Below, in pieces: positions 36,719-46,749 of a DNA stretch of 64,000 bases; position 1 is the first letter of the stretch; every line of letters starts with the position of its first letter. A model generated the notes under the pieces. That model did not search any database. It saw only the letters and a program-made list of their open reading frames with translations, and was not told the DNA's origin. The translations under genes and the position numbers were made by a program. Where the stretch lies: the NCBI RefSeq assembly GCF_026153355.1, contig NZ_CP110636.1, forward strand, positions 5,890,001-5,954,000, given 5' to 3'. The DNA comes from Streptomyces endophytica (GTDB taxonomy: Bacteria; Actinomycetota; Actinomycetes; Streptomycetales; Streptomycetaceae).

Positions 36719-38551
36719 TTACCCATGGGTCACTTGTTCGGCCATGATCTGCTCGCCGGGCGGGGTGAGGTGTGCGTCACGCCGGACGAGTGCCGCGTAG
36801 CGGCCGTCGGCGGCGAGCAGTTCGTCGTGGGTGCCGCGTTCGGCGATCCGGCCGGCGTCCAGCACGACGATCTGGTCGGCGTCGCGGACGGTGGAGAGGC
36901 GGTGCGCGATGGTGAGGGTGGTGCGGCCCGCGGACAGTTCGTCGATGGCCTGCTGGACGGCGTGTTCGGTGCGGGTGTCCAGGGCGCTGGTCGCCTCGTC
37001 GAGGACGAGCACCGGCGGGTCCCGCAGGATGGTGCGGGCGATGGCCAGGCGCTGCTTCTCGCCGCCGGAGAAGCGGTAGCCGCGCTCGCCGACGAGGGTG
37101 TCGTAGCCGTCGGGGAGGGCGGCGATGTGGTCGTGGATCTGGGCGGCCCTGGCGGCGCGGTGGATCTCGTCGTCGGTGGCGTCGGGCTTGGCGAAGCGCA
37201 GGTTGTCGGCGACCGAGGCGTGGAAGAGGTAGGTCTCCTGGGAGACCACGCCGACGGCGCGGGCGAGGGTGTCGAAGTCGAGGTCGCGGACGTCCGTGCC
37301 GTCGAGGGTGACCCGGCCTTCGGTGACGTCGTAGAGGCGGGGGACGAGGTAGCTGAGGGTGCTCTTGCCGCTGCCGGTGGGGCCGACGACGGCGAGGCTG
37401 CCACCGGCGGGGACGGTCAGGTCGATGCCGTCGAGGGTGGGGGCGGCGTCGGGGTCGTAGCGGAACCGCACGTTCTCGAAGCGGATCTCGCCGCGCGGGG
37501 CCGGGATGCGGACCGGGTCGGCGGGTTCGGTGATGGCGACCGGCAGGTCGAGGTATTCGAAGATGCGCTGGAAGAGCGCGAGCGAGGTCTGCATCTGGAC
37601 GCCGGTGGACAGCAGGGAGACGGTCGGGCGCAGCAGGCCCTGCTGGAGGGAGACGAAGGCGACCAGGGTGCCTATGGAGAAGACGGGTCCGCCCAGTTGG
37701 AGGACGAGGCCGGCGGCCCAGTAGATGAGGGCGGGCATGGCGGCCATGACGATGCCGATGGTGGCCATCCGCCAGCGGCCGGCCATGTTGGCGCGGACCT
37801 CCAGATCGACCAGGCGCTCGGACTCGTCGGCGAAGTTCTTCGTGAGGGAGTCGGCGCGGCCCATGGTGCGGCCGAGGAGGATGCCGCTGACCGAGAGGGA
37901 TTCGGTGACCATCGCGGACATGGCGGCCATCTGCTTCTGCCGCTGGGTGGTGATCTTCTTGCGTTCGTTGCCGACCCGGCGGCTGATCCAGACGAAGAGC
38001 GGGAGCAGCAGGAGGGAGACGACGGTCAGCCGCCAGTCGAGGGCGAGCATGGCGCAGACGGTGGCGATGACCGAGGTGAGGTTGGAGACCAGGGAGGTGG
38101 CGGTGGAGGTGACCGTGGCCTGCATGCCGCCGATGTCGTTGGCGATCCGGGACTGGACCTCGCCGGTGCGGGTGCGGGTGAAGAAGGCCAGGGGCATCCG
38201 CTGGAGCTTGGCGTAGACGGCGGTGCGCAGGTCGTGCATGACGCGCTGGCCGACGGTGGTGGACAGCAGGGTCTGCAGCACGCCGAAGACGCTGGTGGTG
38301 ACGGCGGTGGCGATCATGCCGAGGGCGAGCAGGGTGAGCAGTCCGGTGCGGTGGCCGGGGATGGCGACGTCGAGGATCCCGCGGAGGAGGAACGGCGAGG
38401 CCACGGAGACCAGGGAGGAGGCGCCGACGAGCAGCCCGACGAGGGCGAGCCGGCCGCGGTAGGGACGGAAGAGGGTGAGGATCCGCCGGACCTGGACCGG
38501 CGTTTCGGGGTCCTTGGGGGGCGGTGTCCATTGGGGTTCGTCGCGGTGCAT
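36719..38551 (-). CDS. ABC exporter, fused membrane and ATPase domains
   Basis: 610-residue ABC half-exporter of the MsbA/multidrug type. Six helices lie in the first 330 residues (LALVGLLVGASSLVSVASPFLL to the last near LIYWAAGLVL). The ATPase has Walker A GPTGSGKST, Q-loop VVSQETYLF, signature FSGGEKQRL, Walker B VLVLDEATSALD and H-loop TIAHRLS, all intact, so it should work as a homodimer. It is divergent from a MarR regulator gene about 97 bases away, with an operator-like palindrome between, which suggests drug- or metabolite-induced export. Confidence 0.92.
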   Translation of the reverse strand: MHRDEPQWTPPPKDPETPVQVRRILTLFRPYRGRLALVGLLVGASSLVSVASPFLLRGILDVAIPGHRTGLLTLLALGMIATAVTTSVFGVLQTLLSTTVGQRVMHDLRTAVYAKLQRMPLAFFTRTRTGEVQSRIANDIGGMQATVTSTATSLVSNLTSVIATVCAMLALDWRLTVVSLLLLPLFVWISRRVGNERKKITTQRQKQMAAMSAMVTESLSVSGILLGRTMGRADSLTKNFADESERLVDLEVRANMAGRWRMATIGIVMAAMPALIYWAAGLVLQLGGPVFSIGTLVAFVSLQQGLLRPTVSLLSTGVQMQTSLALFQRIFEYLDLPVAITEPADPVRIPAPRGEIRFENVRFRYDPDAAPTLDGIDLTVPAGGSLAVVGPTGSGKSTLSYLVPRLYDVTEGRVTLDGTDVRDLDFDTLARAVGVVSQETYLFHASVADNLRFAKPDATDDEIHRAARAAQIHDHIAALPDGYDTLVGERGYRFSGGEKQRLAIARTILRDPPVLVLDEATSALDTRTEHAVQQAIDELSAGRTTLTIAHRLSTVRDADQIVVLDAGRIAERGTHDELLAADGRYAALVRRDAHLTPPGEQIMAEQVTHG

Positions 38552-38599
38552 GGGCTCCTACGAGGGGTGCGGGACAGTGGGATTTCGTTGAGCCTAGCT

Positions 38600-38622
38600 C
38601 ATTGTTACCTATACTCACAATG
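38600..38622. promoter_or_regulatory. MarR-type operator palindrome
   Basis: A 23-bp imperfect palindrome with outer arms CATTGT and ACAATG, an AT-rich centre (TATA) in an otherwise GC-rich region. It sits between the ABC exporter and the MarR gene, where a MarR dimer would repress both. Confidence 0.6.
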
Positions 38623-38647
38623 AACCAGGTCCTGATACTCTCGGGGC

Positions 38648-39103
38648 ATGCCCTCCCCTGAGCCGACGGTCAGCAGCAACCTCGCCGAACAGCTGGTGCG
38701 GCTGACCCGCCGGATGCACCGCGCACAGAAACGCCACATGGCGCACCTGGACATCGCCTTCACCCCCGCCCAGTCCCGGGTGCTGCGGATCGTGGACCAC
38801 TGCCGCGACACCCCACCGCGGATGGCGGACCTGGCCCAGCGGCTGGAGGTCGTTCCGCGGGCGGTGACGACGTTGGTGGACGCGCTGGAGGCGAACGGCG
38901 CGGTCCGCCGGGTGCCGGATCCGGCCAACCGGCGCGTGGTGCGGATCGAGCTGACCGACACCGGCCGGTCCACGCTGCGCGCGTTGCGCAGCGCGCGCCG
39001 GGCCGCCGCGGAGGAGATCCTGGCTCCGCTGACCGCCGATCAGCGCGAGGTGCTCGGCGGCCTGCTGTCCACCCTGGTCGACGGGCCGGGTGACCCGCAC
39101 TGA
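38648..39103 (+). CDS. MarR-family transcriptional regulator
   Basis: 151 residues, standard MarR length. Winged-helix core: FTPAQSRVLRIVDHC, PPRMADLAQRLEVVPRAVTTLVDALEANGAV (recognition helix) and the wing RRVPDPANRRVVRIELTDTGR. The ATG at 38648 follows TCGGGG. It is divergent from the ABC exporter it probably represses, and 33 bases upstream of the FAD/Fe-S dehydrogenase gene, which it could also control by read-through. Confidence 0.9.
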   Translation: MPSPEPTVSSNLAEQLVRLTRRMHRAQKRHMAHLDIAFTPAQSRVLRIVDHCRDTPPRMADLAQRLEVVPRAVTTLVDALEANGAVRRVPDPANRRVVRIELTDTGRSTLRALRSARRAAAEEILAPLTADQREVLGGLLSTLVDGPGDPH

Positions 39104-39136
39104 CCTGACGTCCCCTCACGCGGAGGAGTGCCCGCC

Positions 39137-42067
39137 ATGCCCTTGCTGCAGCCGAAGCCCGGGGCCCTGCGGCCCACCGCCGGCGGCCGCCCGGCACCCG
39201 ACCGGGTGCCCGGTCACCTGGCGTCCGGCACCCCCGAGCCGCTGCGCGGTGACCTCATCGCACTGCTCGGCCCGGAGAAGGTCCTGCACACCGTCTCCGA
39301 CCTGGTGCGCTACGCCTCCGACGCCAGCCCGTACCGCTTCGTCCCGCAGGTCGTGGTGGTGGCCGAGGACGTCGACGACATCTCGGCGGTCTTCTCCTAC
39401 GCCCACGGCAAGGGCCGGAAGGTGGTGTTCCGGGCCGCCGGCACCTCCCTCAACGGCCAGGCGCAGGGCGAGGACATCCTCGTCGACGTGCGGCGGCACT
39501 GGACCGGGATCGAGGTGCTCGACGGCGGAGCCCGGGCCCGGATCCGGCCGGGTACGACCGTGCTGCGCGCCAACGCGGCCCTGGCCCGGTACGGGCGGCT
39601 GCTCGGCCCCGACCCGGCCAGCGCGATCGCCTGCACGCTGGGCGGGGTGGTCGCCAACAACGCCTCCGGCATGACGGCCGGCACCACCCGGAACTCCTAC
39701 CGGACGCTGGCGTCGGCCACCGTCGTCCTGCCGTCCGGCACGATCGTGGACACCGCGGACCCGGGCGCCGACGCGGAGCTGGCACGGGCCGAACCGGCGC
39801 TGTGCGCGGGCCTGTTGGCGCTCAAGGCGGAGATCGAGGGGGACGCCGCGCTGGTGGCGCGGATTCGCGCCAAGTACGCGATCAAGAACACCAACGGCTA
39901 CCGCCTGGACGCCTTCCTCGACGGCGCGACGCCGGTGGAGATCCTGCGCGGGCTGATGGTCGGCTCCGAGGGCACCCTCGGCTTCCTCGCCGAGACCGTC
40001 TTCGACACCCTGCCGCTGGACCGGCACACCACCGGCGCGTTGCTGTTCTTCCGCACGCTCGGCGCCGCGGCCGCGGCCGTACCGCACTTCACCGCGGCGG
40101 GCGCGCGGGCGGCGGAGCTGATGGACGGCAACACCCTGCGCGCGTCGGTACAGGTGGCCGGGGTGCCGGCGGACTGGGCGGCGCTGCCCAAGGAGACCGC
40201 GGCGCTGCTGGTCGAGTTCCGGGCGCCCGACGAGGCCGCGCTGCGGGGGTACGAGGAGGCCGCGGCCCGGGTGCTGGCCACGCTGGAGCCGGTCGCTCCG
40301 GTCGCCTCCGTCACCAACGCCTTCACCCGGGACCCGCAGGTACTCGGCGGCTACTGGAAGGCCCGCAAGGCGTTCGTCACCGCGGTGGGCGGCTCCCGGC
40401 CGGCCGGGACGACCCTGATCACCGAGGACTTCGCGGTGCCGCCGGCCCGGCTGGCCGAGGCGTGTACGGCGCTGCTGGAGCTCCAGGCCCGGCACGGCTT
40501 CGACGCCGCGGTCGCCGGCCACGCCGCCCACGGCAATCTGCACTTCCTGCTGGCCTTCGACGCGGCCGAGCCGGACGACGTGGCGCGCTACGCCGCGTTC
40601 ATGGCGGACTTCTGCCGGCTGACCGTCGAGCGCTTCGACGGCTCGCTGAAGGCCGAGCACGCCACCGGCCGCAACATCACCCCGTTCCTGGAGCTCGAAT
40701 GGGGGCCGCGGGCCACGGAGTTGATGTGGCGGATCAAGGAACTGGTCGATCCGGCCGGCATCCTGGCCCCGCGCGTCCTGCTCGACCGCGACCCACGGGC
40801 GCATCTGCGGGGCCTGAAGACCATCCCGCGCATCGAGGCGATCGCCGACCCGTGCATCGAATGCGGCTTCTGCGAACCCACCTGCCCCAGCAAGGACCTC
40901 ACCACCACGCCCCGGCAACGGATCGTGCTGCGCCGGGAGATGCTCCGCCAGCCGGCCGGATCGCCGGTCACCGGCGCGCTGCTGGACTCCTACGGCTACG
41001 ACGCGGTGGACACCTGCGCCGGCGACTCGACCTGCATGCTCGACTGCCCGGTGGGCATCGACACCGGCAGGCTGATGAAGGACTTCCGGCACCGGCGCCA
41101 CTCCTCGCGCGAGGAGCGGCTCGCCGAGCGGGCCGCCCGGCGGTTCGGGGCGGTCGAGCGGGCAGCGCGGCTGGCGGTGGCGGCCGCGGACCGGATCGGC
41201 GACCGGCCGGCCGCCGCGCTCACCCGGGCCGCCCGCCGGGCCGTCCGCCCCGACCTGGTGCCCGAGTGGCTGCCGCGGATCCCCGGCCCGGCGGCCCGCC
41301 GGCTGCCGGTCACGCGCCGGGCGGGCGCGGCCGCGGTGTATTACCCGGCCTGTGTGAACCGGATCTTCGGGGAGCCCGCGGGGCACCGGGGGCCGTCGCT
41401 GCCCGAGGCGGTGGTGGCGGTGTCCGGGCGGGCCGGCCGGCCGGTGTGGATCCCCGGGGACGTGCCCGGGACGTGCTGCGCCACGATCTGGCACTCCAAG
41501 GGCTACGAGCGCGGCACGGCGGTGATGGCCAACCGCATCGTCGAGGCGGCCTGGGGCTGGACGGCCGGCGGTCTGCTGCCCCTGGTGGTGGACGCGTCCT
41601 CGTGCACGCTGGGCCTGGCGCGGGAGGTCGTGCCGTATCTGACACCGGAGAACCGCGCGCTGCACGCCGAGCTGACCGTCGTCGACTCGGTCGTCTGGGC
41701 CGCGCGGGAACTGCTGCCGCGGCTCACGGTCCACCGGACGGCCGGCTCCGCGGTGCTCCATCCCACCTGTTCCATGCGGCACTTGGGGGACGAGGCGCAG
41801 CTGCGGCGGGTCGCCGAGGCGTGTGCGCGGGAGGTGGTCGTACCGGACGACGCGGGGTGCTGCGCGTTCGCCGGGGACCGCGGGATGCTGCACCGGGAAC
41901 TCACCGGGTCGGCCACCGCGAAGGAGGCGGCGGAGGTCACCGCGCGCCCCTTCGACCTGCATCTGTCGGCGAACCGGATGTGCGAGATCGGGATGGACCT
42001 GGCCACGGAGGGCCGAGGCTACTGCTCGGCCCTCCTGGCACTGGAGCGGGCGACCCGGCCGGACTGA
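39137..42067 (+). CDS. FAD-linked/Fe-S dehydrogenase, D-lactate or glycolate type
   Basis: 977 residues. The N-terminal half is an FAD_binding_4 domain (VVVVAEDVDDISAVFSYAHGKGRKVVFRAAGTSLNGQ, GGVVANNASGM, LMVGSEGTLGFLAETVF) with an FAD-oxidase C-domain (VAGHAAHGNLHF). The second half has 4Fe-4S motifs (CIECGFCEPTCPS and a CAGDSTCMLDCPV cluster) and two CCG-type segments (PGTCCATIW, DDAGCCAF). This fused layout is that of D-2-hydroxyacid dehydrogenases linked to the quinone pool. The substrate is not fixed by the sequence. ATG 39137 follows CGGAGGAG. It is convergent with the amylase, five bases apart. Confidence 0.88.
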   Translation: MPLLQPKPGALRPTAGGRPAPDRVPGHLASGTPEPLRGDLIALLGPEKVLHTVSDLVRYASDASPYRFVPQVVVVAEDVDDISAVFSYAHGKGRKVVFRAAGTSLNGQAQGEDILVDVRRHWTGIEVLDGGARARIRPGTTVLRANAALARYGRLLGPDPASAIACTLGGVVANNASGMTAGTTRNSYRTLASATVVLPSGTIVDTADPGADAELARAEPALCAGLLALKAEIEGDAALVARIRAKYAIKNTNGYRLDAFLDGATPVEILRGLMVGSEGTLGFLAETVFDTLPLDRHTTGALLFFRTLGAAAAAVPHFTAAGARAAELMDGNTLRASVQVAGVPADWAALPKETAALLVEFRAPDEAALRGYEEAAARVLATLEPVAPVASVTNAFTRDPQVLGGYWKARKAFVTAVGGSRPAGTTLITEDFAVPPARLAEACTALLELQARHGFDAAVAGHAAHGNLHFLLAFDAAEPDDVARYAAFMADFCRLTVERFDGSLKAEHATGRNITPFLELEWGPRATELMWRIKELVDPAGILAPRVLLDRDPRAHLRGLKTIPRIEAIADPCIECGFCEPTCPSKDLTTTPRQRIVLRREMLRQPAGSPVTGALLDSYGYDAVDTCAGDSTCMLDCPVGIDTGRLMKDFRHRRHSSREERLAERAARRFGAVERAARLAVAAADRIGDRPAAALTRAARRAVRPDLVPEWLPRIPGPAARRLPVTRRAGAAAVYYPACVNRIFGEPAGHRGPSLPEAVVAVSGRAGRPVWIPGDVPGTCCATIWHSKGYERGTAVMANRIVEAAWGWTAGGLLPLVVDASSCTLGLAREVVPYLTPENRALHAELTVVDSVVWAARELLPRLTVHRTAGSAVLHPTCSMRHLGDEAQLRRVAEACAREVVVPDDAGCCAFAGDRGMLHRELTGSATAKEAAEVTARPFDLHLSANRMCEIGMDLATEGRGYCSALLALERATRPD

Positions 42068-42072
42068 CCGGG

Positions 42073-43442
42073 TCAGCCGCCGACGTGCAGCGCCACCGCG
42101 CTCCTGGCGGGCACGGTGACCTGCGCCTTGCCGTCGTCGCCGACGGTGACCGTGTGCCCGTCGCAGGAGGACGGCGCGGCGTGCACCACGTCGCAGTACG
42201 TCCCGGCGGGCAGGGAGGTCTCGAAGGTCCGGGTCAGCGCGGCGTCCCCGTTGTTGAGGGCGGCGAAGCCCTTGCCGCTGCGGGCGAAGGAGAGGGCGCT
42301 GCCGCCGTTGTCCCACCAGTTGGTCAGCTCGGCGGAACCCACCGCGTTGCGGAAGCCGACCATGCCGGTGATCTCCCGCTTCGCGTGCTCGTCGGTCCAG
42401 CCGGTGCTCCCGCCGGGCGGGCCGGCGTCCTTGTCGGTCCACTCGTAGCCGGAGTAGACGTTGGGTGAGCCGTAGGGCGAGGCGAGCATGAAGACGTTGG
42501 CGAGGGTGTAGGCGGCGCCGTCCTTGTAGGTGAGCGTGGAGCCGTTGCGTTCGGTGTCCCAGTTGTCGACGAAGGTGCGGGCCTTGTCGCTGCCGAGCTT
42601 GCCGTCCGCGACGGACTTCAGCTGGGCGATGTTGCCGCTCTGGAAGGCGCTCTTGAGGTGGGTGCCGTAGCGGAATTCGTCGACGTCGCCGATGCCGGTG
42701 TACTCGTCGGGCCGGACCGCCTCGCCGGCGCCGTAGATGACCTCCTGTACCCAGAAGCCGGGTCCTTCATCTTGCCCTTGACGGCGGCCAGGTCGGTCGC
42801 GGAGATGTGTTTCGCGGCGTCGATCCGGAAGCCGTCCACGCCCAGCGACCGCAGGTCGTCGAGGTAGCCGGCGATGGTGGTGCGGACGTAGTCGCTGCCG
42901 GTGTCGAGGTCGGCGAGGCCGACCAGTTCGCAGGTCTGGACGTCGTCGCGGTTGGTGTAGTCGGAGATGCTCTTGCGACAGCCGTGGAAATCCTGGTCCT
43001 GGTAGAAGCCGGGGTAGTTGTACTTGGTGTACTGGGTGCCGCCGGTGCCGGTGCCGGAGCCGGCGGCCATGTGGTTCACGACGGCGTCGGCGATGACCTT
43101 GACGCCGGCGGCGTGGCAGGCGCTGACCATCGAGGCGAAGGCGTCGCGGTCGCCGAGCCGGCCGGCGATCTTGTAGCTGACGGGCTGGTACGAGGTCCAC
43201 CACTGCCCGCCCTGGATGTGCTCCGAGGCCGGGGAGACCTCGACGTAGCCGTAGCCGGCCGGGCCCAGTTGGTCGGTGCAGGCCTTGGCGACGTCGACGT
43301 ACTTCCGCTCGAAGAGCGTGGCGGTGACGGTCTTCTGGCCGGGCGGGGTGGCCAGGGAGGGCCACGGCGCGGCGGTGGCCAGGCCGGCCGCGGCCACTAT
43401 TCCGGCGAGCGTCCCGCCCAGCACACGGGAACGTTGCTGCAT
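42073..43442 (-). CDS. Secreted alpha-amylase (GH13), frameshifted
   Basis: Starts with a signal peptide (MQQRSRVLGGTLAGIVAAAG, cleavage likely after ATA/ATP). GH13 regions: VKVIADAVVNHMA (I), DGFRIDAAKH (II, nucleophile Asp), EVIYGAGE (III, acid Glu) and FVDNWDTERN (IV, with Trp where many have His, as in some Streptomyces amylases). The frame breaks between KGKMKDP and GFWVQEVIY. One extra base in the CCGGG at 42758-42762 joins them. The C-terminal beta domain ends VTVPARSAVALHVGG. It hydrolyses starch outside the cell. It is divergent from the GH109-like gene. Confidence 0.92.
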
Positions 43443-43728
43443 CTTGTGGCTCCTTCGTCATGGGGCACGGCCGTGCCGTACCGCGCCCACGAGAGCAGCC
43501 ACGCGCCAGGCCGCCATGGGGGGTGTGCGATACCGGAGCCTGCCGTTCATGTCGTTAACACGTCAAGGCTTTCTGCAAGACATTTCAGCGAGTTGCGAAA
43601 GAGCCTGGCGGCGGCTTGCGCAATATTGCGGCACCACCCGGCCCTCTTGTGCCTCCGGCCGTCGGCCGACAAGGTCCTGACCGAGGTTCACGTATGCCCC
43701 GGCGCCCCACCGATCCCCTGGAGGACCG

Positions 43729-45174
43729 ATGAACGAGGCACGATCGCAGAACCACGACCACGACCACAGCCACGACGAGGCCGGCCCGAGCCGCCGTTCC
43801 GTCCTGTGGACCGCCGGTGCGGCGGGCGCGGGACTGGGACTGGGCGGGGTGACGGTGCCGCAACCCGCGGCGGCCACGCCCCGAACGCCCGGTGCCGCGG
43901 CGGACGTTGCCGCGGCGCCGGAGGCCAAGGGCAGAACCATGATCGGGGTGCCGTTCGAGCGGCGCTCCACCGTGCGCGTCGGCATCATCGGCCTCGGCAA
44001 CCGCGGCGGCAGCATGATCGACCTGTTCCTGGCGATGCCCGGCGCACGGGTGGTCGCCCTGTGCGACCCGGTGCAGGAGAAGACCGCCCGGGCCGCCAAG
44101 AAGGTCACCACCGCCGGCCAGCCCGCACCGGCCGTCTACACCAACGGCGACCACGACTTCGAGGACCTCTGCAAGCGCGGGGACGTCGACTTCGTGTACG
44201 TGGCCACGCCCTGGGACTGGCACTTCGAGATGGCGAAGACGGCCATGCTGAACGGCAAGCACGTCGGCGTGGAATGCCCGATCGCGCTCCGCCTGGAGCA
44301 GCTGTGGGAACTCGTCGACCTCTCCGAACGCACCCGCAGACACTGCATGCAGCTGGAGAACTGCTGTTACGGCAGGAACGAGATGCGGGTGCTGCGGATG
44401 GCGCACGCCGGGCTGTTCGGCGAGCTGCTGCACGGCGCCGGGGCGTACATCCACGATCTGCGCGGCCTGATGTTCGACCCCAAGTACTACGAGGGCCCCT
44501 GGCGCCGGCTGTGGCACACCCGACTGCGCGGCGACCTCTATCCCAACCACGGCTTCGGCCCGGTCGCCAACTACATGGACCTCAACCGCGGTGACCGCGC
44601 GGTGCGCATCTCCAGCATGGGCTCGCCGGCCCGCGGTCTCGCCGCGTACCGCAAGGAGCACATGCCGGCGGACGACCCCAGCTGGAAGGAGTCGTACATC
44701 GAGAGCGACCGGACAGTCAGCCTCGTGCAGACCGCCAAGGGACGGGTGATCCGGCTGGAGCACGACGTCTCGACCCCGCACCCGTACAGCAGGATCAACA
44801 GCCTCGGCGGCACCAAGGGCCTGTTCGAGGACTACCCGGAGCGGATCTACCTGGAGCCGGACCAGAACAACGACGAGTGGGGCGACTTCGGCAAGTACGC
44901 GGAGTGGGACCACTGGCTCTGGAAGGAGCACGCCAACCCGCCCGGCGGCCACGGCGGTATGGACTACATGCTGGTCTTCCGGCTGATCCAGAGCATGCGG
45001 CTGGGCCTGGTGCCGGACTTCGACGTCTACGACGCGGCGACCTGGACGGCGCCGGTGCCGCTGAGCGACCGCTCCATCAGGGCGAACGGCGCGCCGCAGG
45101 AGATCCCGGACTTCACCCGCGGACTGTGGAAGCAGGCACGGCCGGGGATGGACTCGGAGAAGCCGGTGGAGTAG
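43729..45174 (+). CDS. Tat-exported Gfo/Idh/MocA protein, GH109-like
   Basis: 481 residues. A twin-arginine signal with SRRSVLWTAGAAGAGLGLGG lies near residue 23, so export is folded, fitting a protein that keeps a bound NAD. The Rossmann fold begins VRVGIIGLGNRGGSMIDLF, then VVALCDPV, VYVATPWDWHFEMAKTAMLNGKHVGVE. These and GDLYPNHGFGPVANYMDLNRGD match the GH109 group (NAD-dependent alpha-N-acetylgalactosaminidases). The ATG at 43729 follows GGAGGACC. The His/Asp-rich start is natural. The substrate is inferred from the family. Confidence 0.85.
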   Translation: MNEARSQNHDHDHSHDEAGPSRRSVLWTAGAAGAGLGLGGVTVPQPAAATPRTPGAAADVAAAPEAKGRTMIGVPFERRSTVRVGIIGLGNRGGSMIDLFLAMPGARVVALCDPVQEKTARAAKKVTTAGQPAPAVYTNGDHDFEDLCKRGDVDFVYVATPWDWHFEMAKTAMLNGKHVGVECPIALRLEQLWELVDLSERTRRHCMQLENCCYGRNEMRVLRMAHAGLFGELLHGAGAYIHDLRGLMFDPKYYEGPWRRLWHTRLRGDLYPNHGFGPVANYMDLNRGDRAVRISSMGSPARGLAAYRKEHMPADDPSWKESYIESDRTVSLVQTAKGRVIRLEHDVSTPHPYSRINSLGGTKGLFEDYPERIYLEPDQNNDEWGDFGKYAEWDHWLWKEHANPPGGHGGMDYMLVFRLIQSMRLGLVPDFDVYDAATWTAPVPLSDRSIRANGAPQEIPDFTRGLWKQARPGMDSEKPVE

Positions 45175-45324
45175 GAGCGGAGGAGGAGTAGACCGGAGGA
45201 GGTGGGCAGCGGCAGGGCGGATGACGGGAGGGGACGGACGGGACGGCGGAGCAGGTGTCCGCCGGGCCGTTCCGTCCCCTCCCGGCCGGTTCCGTCTCCG
45301 GTGTCCCGTCTCGACCGTTCCGTC

Positions 45325-46749
45325 TCAGGCGTCGTGCGTGCTCGGCGCGGTCTCGGCGGGCTGCGGCGTTTCGGCGGTCCGGGCCGGTTCGGAGGGTTGG
45401 GCCGGTTCGGTGGGCTGGGCGGGTCCGGTGGGCTGGGCGGGCTCGGTGGGCTCGGCGGGCTGCTCGCCGTTCAGGACCCGCTTGGCCGTCACCCGGTCCA
45501 GTGCGCCCTCCCAGCGGGAGACCGCGAACACCGCGACACAGTTGCCGAGGAGGTTGGTCGCCACCCGCATAGAGTCCATGATCCGGTCGACGCCGAGCAG
45601 CAGGGCCACCGCGGCGGCCGGGATGACGCCCAGCGCGGAGGCGGTCGCGGACAGCGCGAGGAACGCCGAACCCGGCACGCCCGCCATGCCCTTGCTGGTC
45701 AGCATGAGCACCAGCACCACCGTGATCTGCTGGCCCAACGACAGGTCGACGCCGATGGCCTGGGCGATGAAGAGGGTGCCGATGGAGAGGTAGATCGAGG
45801 CACCGTCGAGGTTGAACGAGTAGCCGGTCGGCAGCACCAGGCCCACCGCGTCGTCCCGGCAGCCCGCGGCCCGTAGCTTCTGCATCATCCGCGGCATCAC
45901 GGTCTCGCTGGAACCGGTACCCAGCGCCAGCAGCAGTTCCTCGCGGGTGTAGCGGACGAACTTCCAGAGGCTGAGCCCGGTGACGGCCTTCAGCGCCAGG
46001 CCGAGCAGGACGAGGAAGGCCAGTGCGACGCCGTAGCAGACCGCGATCAGCTTGCCGTAGGTGGACATCGCGCCCAGGCCGTATTCGCCGACGAGGTGGG
46101 CGGTGGCGCCGAGGACCGCGAGCGGGGCGAGCCTCATGAGGTAGCCGACGATGGTGAACACGACCTCCTGGGCCTGTTCGATCAGCGGCAGCAGCTGCGG
46201 CACCTTCTGCTGCCCCAGGTGCAGCAACGCGGCGCCCACCAGGCAGGCCAGCACCAGGACCTGGAGCAGCGAGTTCTCGGCGAACGCGCCGACCGCGCTG
46301 TCGGGGAGGGATTCCAGGACGAACTGAGCGGCGGACGGCAGCTGTCCGCCGCCCGTCTTGGCGTCCACCGCGCCCTTGTCCAGGGAGGCCGGATCGACGT
46401 GCATGCCGGCGCCGGGGGCGAAGACGTTGCCGGCCAGCAGGCCGGCGACGAGGGCGATACTGGTGGCCGCCTCGAACCAGATCAGCGCCTTGACGCCGAT
46501 GCGGCCGAAGGCCCTGAGGTCGCCCGCCTTGGTGATGCCGGCGACGACGACGCAGAAGACCAACGGCGCGATCACCGCCTTGATCAGCCGGACGAAGCCG
46601 TCCCCGAGCGGCTGGAGCGACGATCCGGCCTGCGGCCACAGCCGCCCGACGACGACACCGAGGACGAGGGCGACGAGTACCTGCACGAACAGGCTGGTGC
46701 GCAGCAGACGGCCTGCGCGGCGGACGAAAGGTGCGGTGGCGTGCGGCAC
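45325..46749 (-). CDS. dctA: Dicarboxylate:cation symporter DctA
   Basis: DAACS-family transporter, about 474 residues, for C4-dicarboxylates such as succinate or malate. Landmarks: FVRLIKAVIAPLVFCVVVAGI, LGTGSSETVMPRMM (hairpin 1 region), LPTGYSFNLDGASIYLSIGTLF (helix 7 binding motif), TSKGMAGVPGSAF (hairpin 2) and LGVDRIMDSMRVATNLLGNCVAV (helix 8). The tail after NGEQ is a Pro/Glu repeat (PTEPAQPTGPAQPTEPAQP), probably disordered. The GTG at 46747-46749 has GGAGGA at a good spacing; a GTG two codons earlier is too close to it. Confidence 0.9.
   Translation of the reverse strand: MPHATAPFVRRAGRLLRTSLFVQVLVALVLGVVVGRLWPQAGSSLQPLGDGFVRLIKAVIAPLVFCVVVAGITKAGDLRAFGRIGVKALIWFEAATSIALVAGLLAGNVFAPGAGMHVDPASLDKGAVDAKTGGGQLPSAAQFVLESLPDSAVGAFAENSLLQVLVLACLVGAALLHLGQQKVPQLLPLIEQAQEVVFTIVGYLMRLAPLAVLGATAHLVGEYGLGAMSTYGKLIAVCYGVALAFLVLLGLALKAVTGLSLWKFVRYTREELLLALGTGSSETVMPRMMQKLRAAGCRDDAVGLVLPTGYSFNLDGASIYLSIGTLFIAQAIGVDLSLGQQITVVLVLMLTSKGMAGVPGSAFLALSATASALGVIPAAAVALLLGVDRIMDSMRVATNLLGNCVAVFAVSRWEGALDRVTAKRVLNGEQPAEPTEPAQPTGPAQPTEPAQPSEPARTAETPQPAETAPSTHDA

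Noticed and set aside
36623..38623. 666-codon plus-strand frame rich in Gly, Asp and Glu
   Set aside because: Shadow of the ABC exporter on the other strand; no recognisable domain.
39116..42442. 1108-codon open frame on the minus strand
   Set aside because: Antisense shadow of the FAD/Fe-S dehydrogenase: Arg/Gly/Pro-rich, no domains, a product of GC-biased third positions.
43585..44952. 455-codon minus-strand frame
   Set aside because: Shadow of the GH109-like gene; no motifs.
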